This document shows, piece after piece, positions 5,697 to 5,928 of a DNA stretch of 5,928 nt. Location: assembly GCA_023416965.1 (NCBI GenBank), contig JAEZGJ010000112.1:1-5928 (forward strand), in the 5' to 3' direction. This DNA comes from Pseudomonadota bacterium. Lineage in GTDB: Bacteria; Pseudomonadota; Alphaproteobacteria; Rhizobiales; Phreatobacteraceae. Below the pieces are notes generated by a model, which was given only the letters and a program-made list of their open reading frames with translations, was not told the DNA's origin and made no database searches. The translations under genes were made by a program, and so were the position numbers. The number at the start of each line of letters is the position of its first letter. The stretch's first letter is position 1.

Positions 5697-5928
5697 GCTC
5701 CAGCAGCACCAGCGCCGCGACCAGTCCCCAGCCAATGGCGAGCGCCCGACGGTAGAGCCGCAGCGCCGCGCGGATGTCGCCGGCATGGGCTTCCGTCCGC
5801 CCCTCCCCCATGAAGGCGTCGGCGACCAGCGCCGTGCCGTAGACCCGAGGCCCGGCGAGCCTGAGGCCGAGCGCCCCCGCCATGGCCGCCTCGGGCCAGC
5901 CTGCATTGGGCGAGCGATGGCGCCGCGC
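5686..5928 (-). CDS. cobD: Adenosylcobinamide-phosphate synthase CobD, C-terminal part (cut by right edge)
   Basis: CobD (CbiB in enteric nomenclature) is a membrane enzyme that joins adenosylcobyric acid to (R)-1-amino-2-propanol or its O-phosphate. Only the last 80 residues are in the window; family members are usually somewhat over 300. The visible part opens with RHRSPNAGWPEAAMAGALG, the most conserved C-terminal signature of the family. It continues with LRLAGPRVYG and DAFMGEGR, followed by an alpha-helical DIRAALRLYRRAL. It ends in a hydrophobic segment (IGWGLVAALVLLEL), probably the last membrane helix. The TGA at 5688-5686 lies inside the 3' end of cobQ on the opposite strand. The gene is transcribed toward cobQ and must have its own promoter or operon to the right. 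It should not be confused with enteric CobD, a threonine-phosphate decarboxylase. Confidence 0.94.
   Translation of the reverse strand, partial: ARRHRSPNAGWPEAAMAGALGLRLAGPRVYGTALVADAFMGEGRTEAHAGDIRAALRLYRRALAIGWGLVAALVLLELSL

Noticed and set aside
4050..5906. 618-codon open frame on the minus strand antisense to cobQ
   Set aside because: It lies opposite a clear full-length CobQ with all catalytic motifs and shows no recognisable domain. It is an effect of GC-rich codon use.
1..5928. Mobile elements, CRISPR arrays, tRNA or rRNA genes
   Set aside because: No transposase or integrase motifs, regular repeat-spacer pattern, tRNA-like fold or rRNA sequence was seen. All sequence outside 2700-3100 is taken up by tightly packed B12 genes.

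Overview
The window is a cobalamin (vitamin B12) biosynthesis and cobalt-handling locus. It is very GC-rich, has almost no intergenic space, and carries aerobic-pathway genes: a CobN-type cobaltochelatase, CobW, CobP, CobO, CobQ and CobD. This set and its arrangement point to an alphaproteobacterium, probably in the Hyphomicrobiales/Rhizobiales. The genus cannot be fixed from this sequence alone.

Layout: bases 1-2699 hold a leftward operon read in the order hupE (cobalt permease), a DUF1636 Cys-rich ferredoxin-like gene, cobW (GTP-dependent cobalt chaperone) and cobN (cobaltochelatase large subunit, cut by the left edge). Gaps are 14 bp, a 4-bp ATGA overlap and 10 bp. Bases 2700-3100 are the only sizeable non-coding stretch. 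It contains a complete cobalamin riboswitch on the minus strand (about 2825-2988). This is followed by nested hairpins that can bury the hupE Shine-Dalgarno sequence. A possible divergent promoter pair surrounds a 9-bp inverted repeat. Bases 3101-5696 hold a rightward operon cobP-cobO-cobQ, with an 8-bp gap and then a 4-bp TTGA overlap. At the right edge the 3' end of cobD lies on the minus strand and overlaps the end of cobQ by 11 bp.

How it fits together: HupE should bring Co(II) into the cell, CobW (perhaps helped by the DUF1636 protein) should pass it on, and CobN with CobS/CobT (outside the window) should insert it into hydrogenobyrinic acid a,c-diamide. CobO then adenosylates the corrinoid, CobQ amidates four side chains to give cobyric acid, CobD attaches the aminopropanol arm, and CobP activates the product to the GDP form. 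The riboswitch controls the leftward operon, that is, cobalt supply and insertion. The rightward operon shows no riboswitch of its own.

The genes belong to known families, and I do not see a wholly new system. The points that most deserve checking are the SD-sequestering switch region downstream of the riboswitch, the possible leaderless start of cobP, and the coupled hupE/DUF1636/cobW/cobN cobalt-delivery arrangement.
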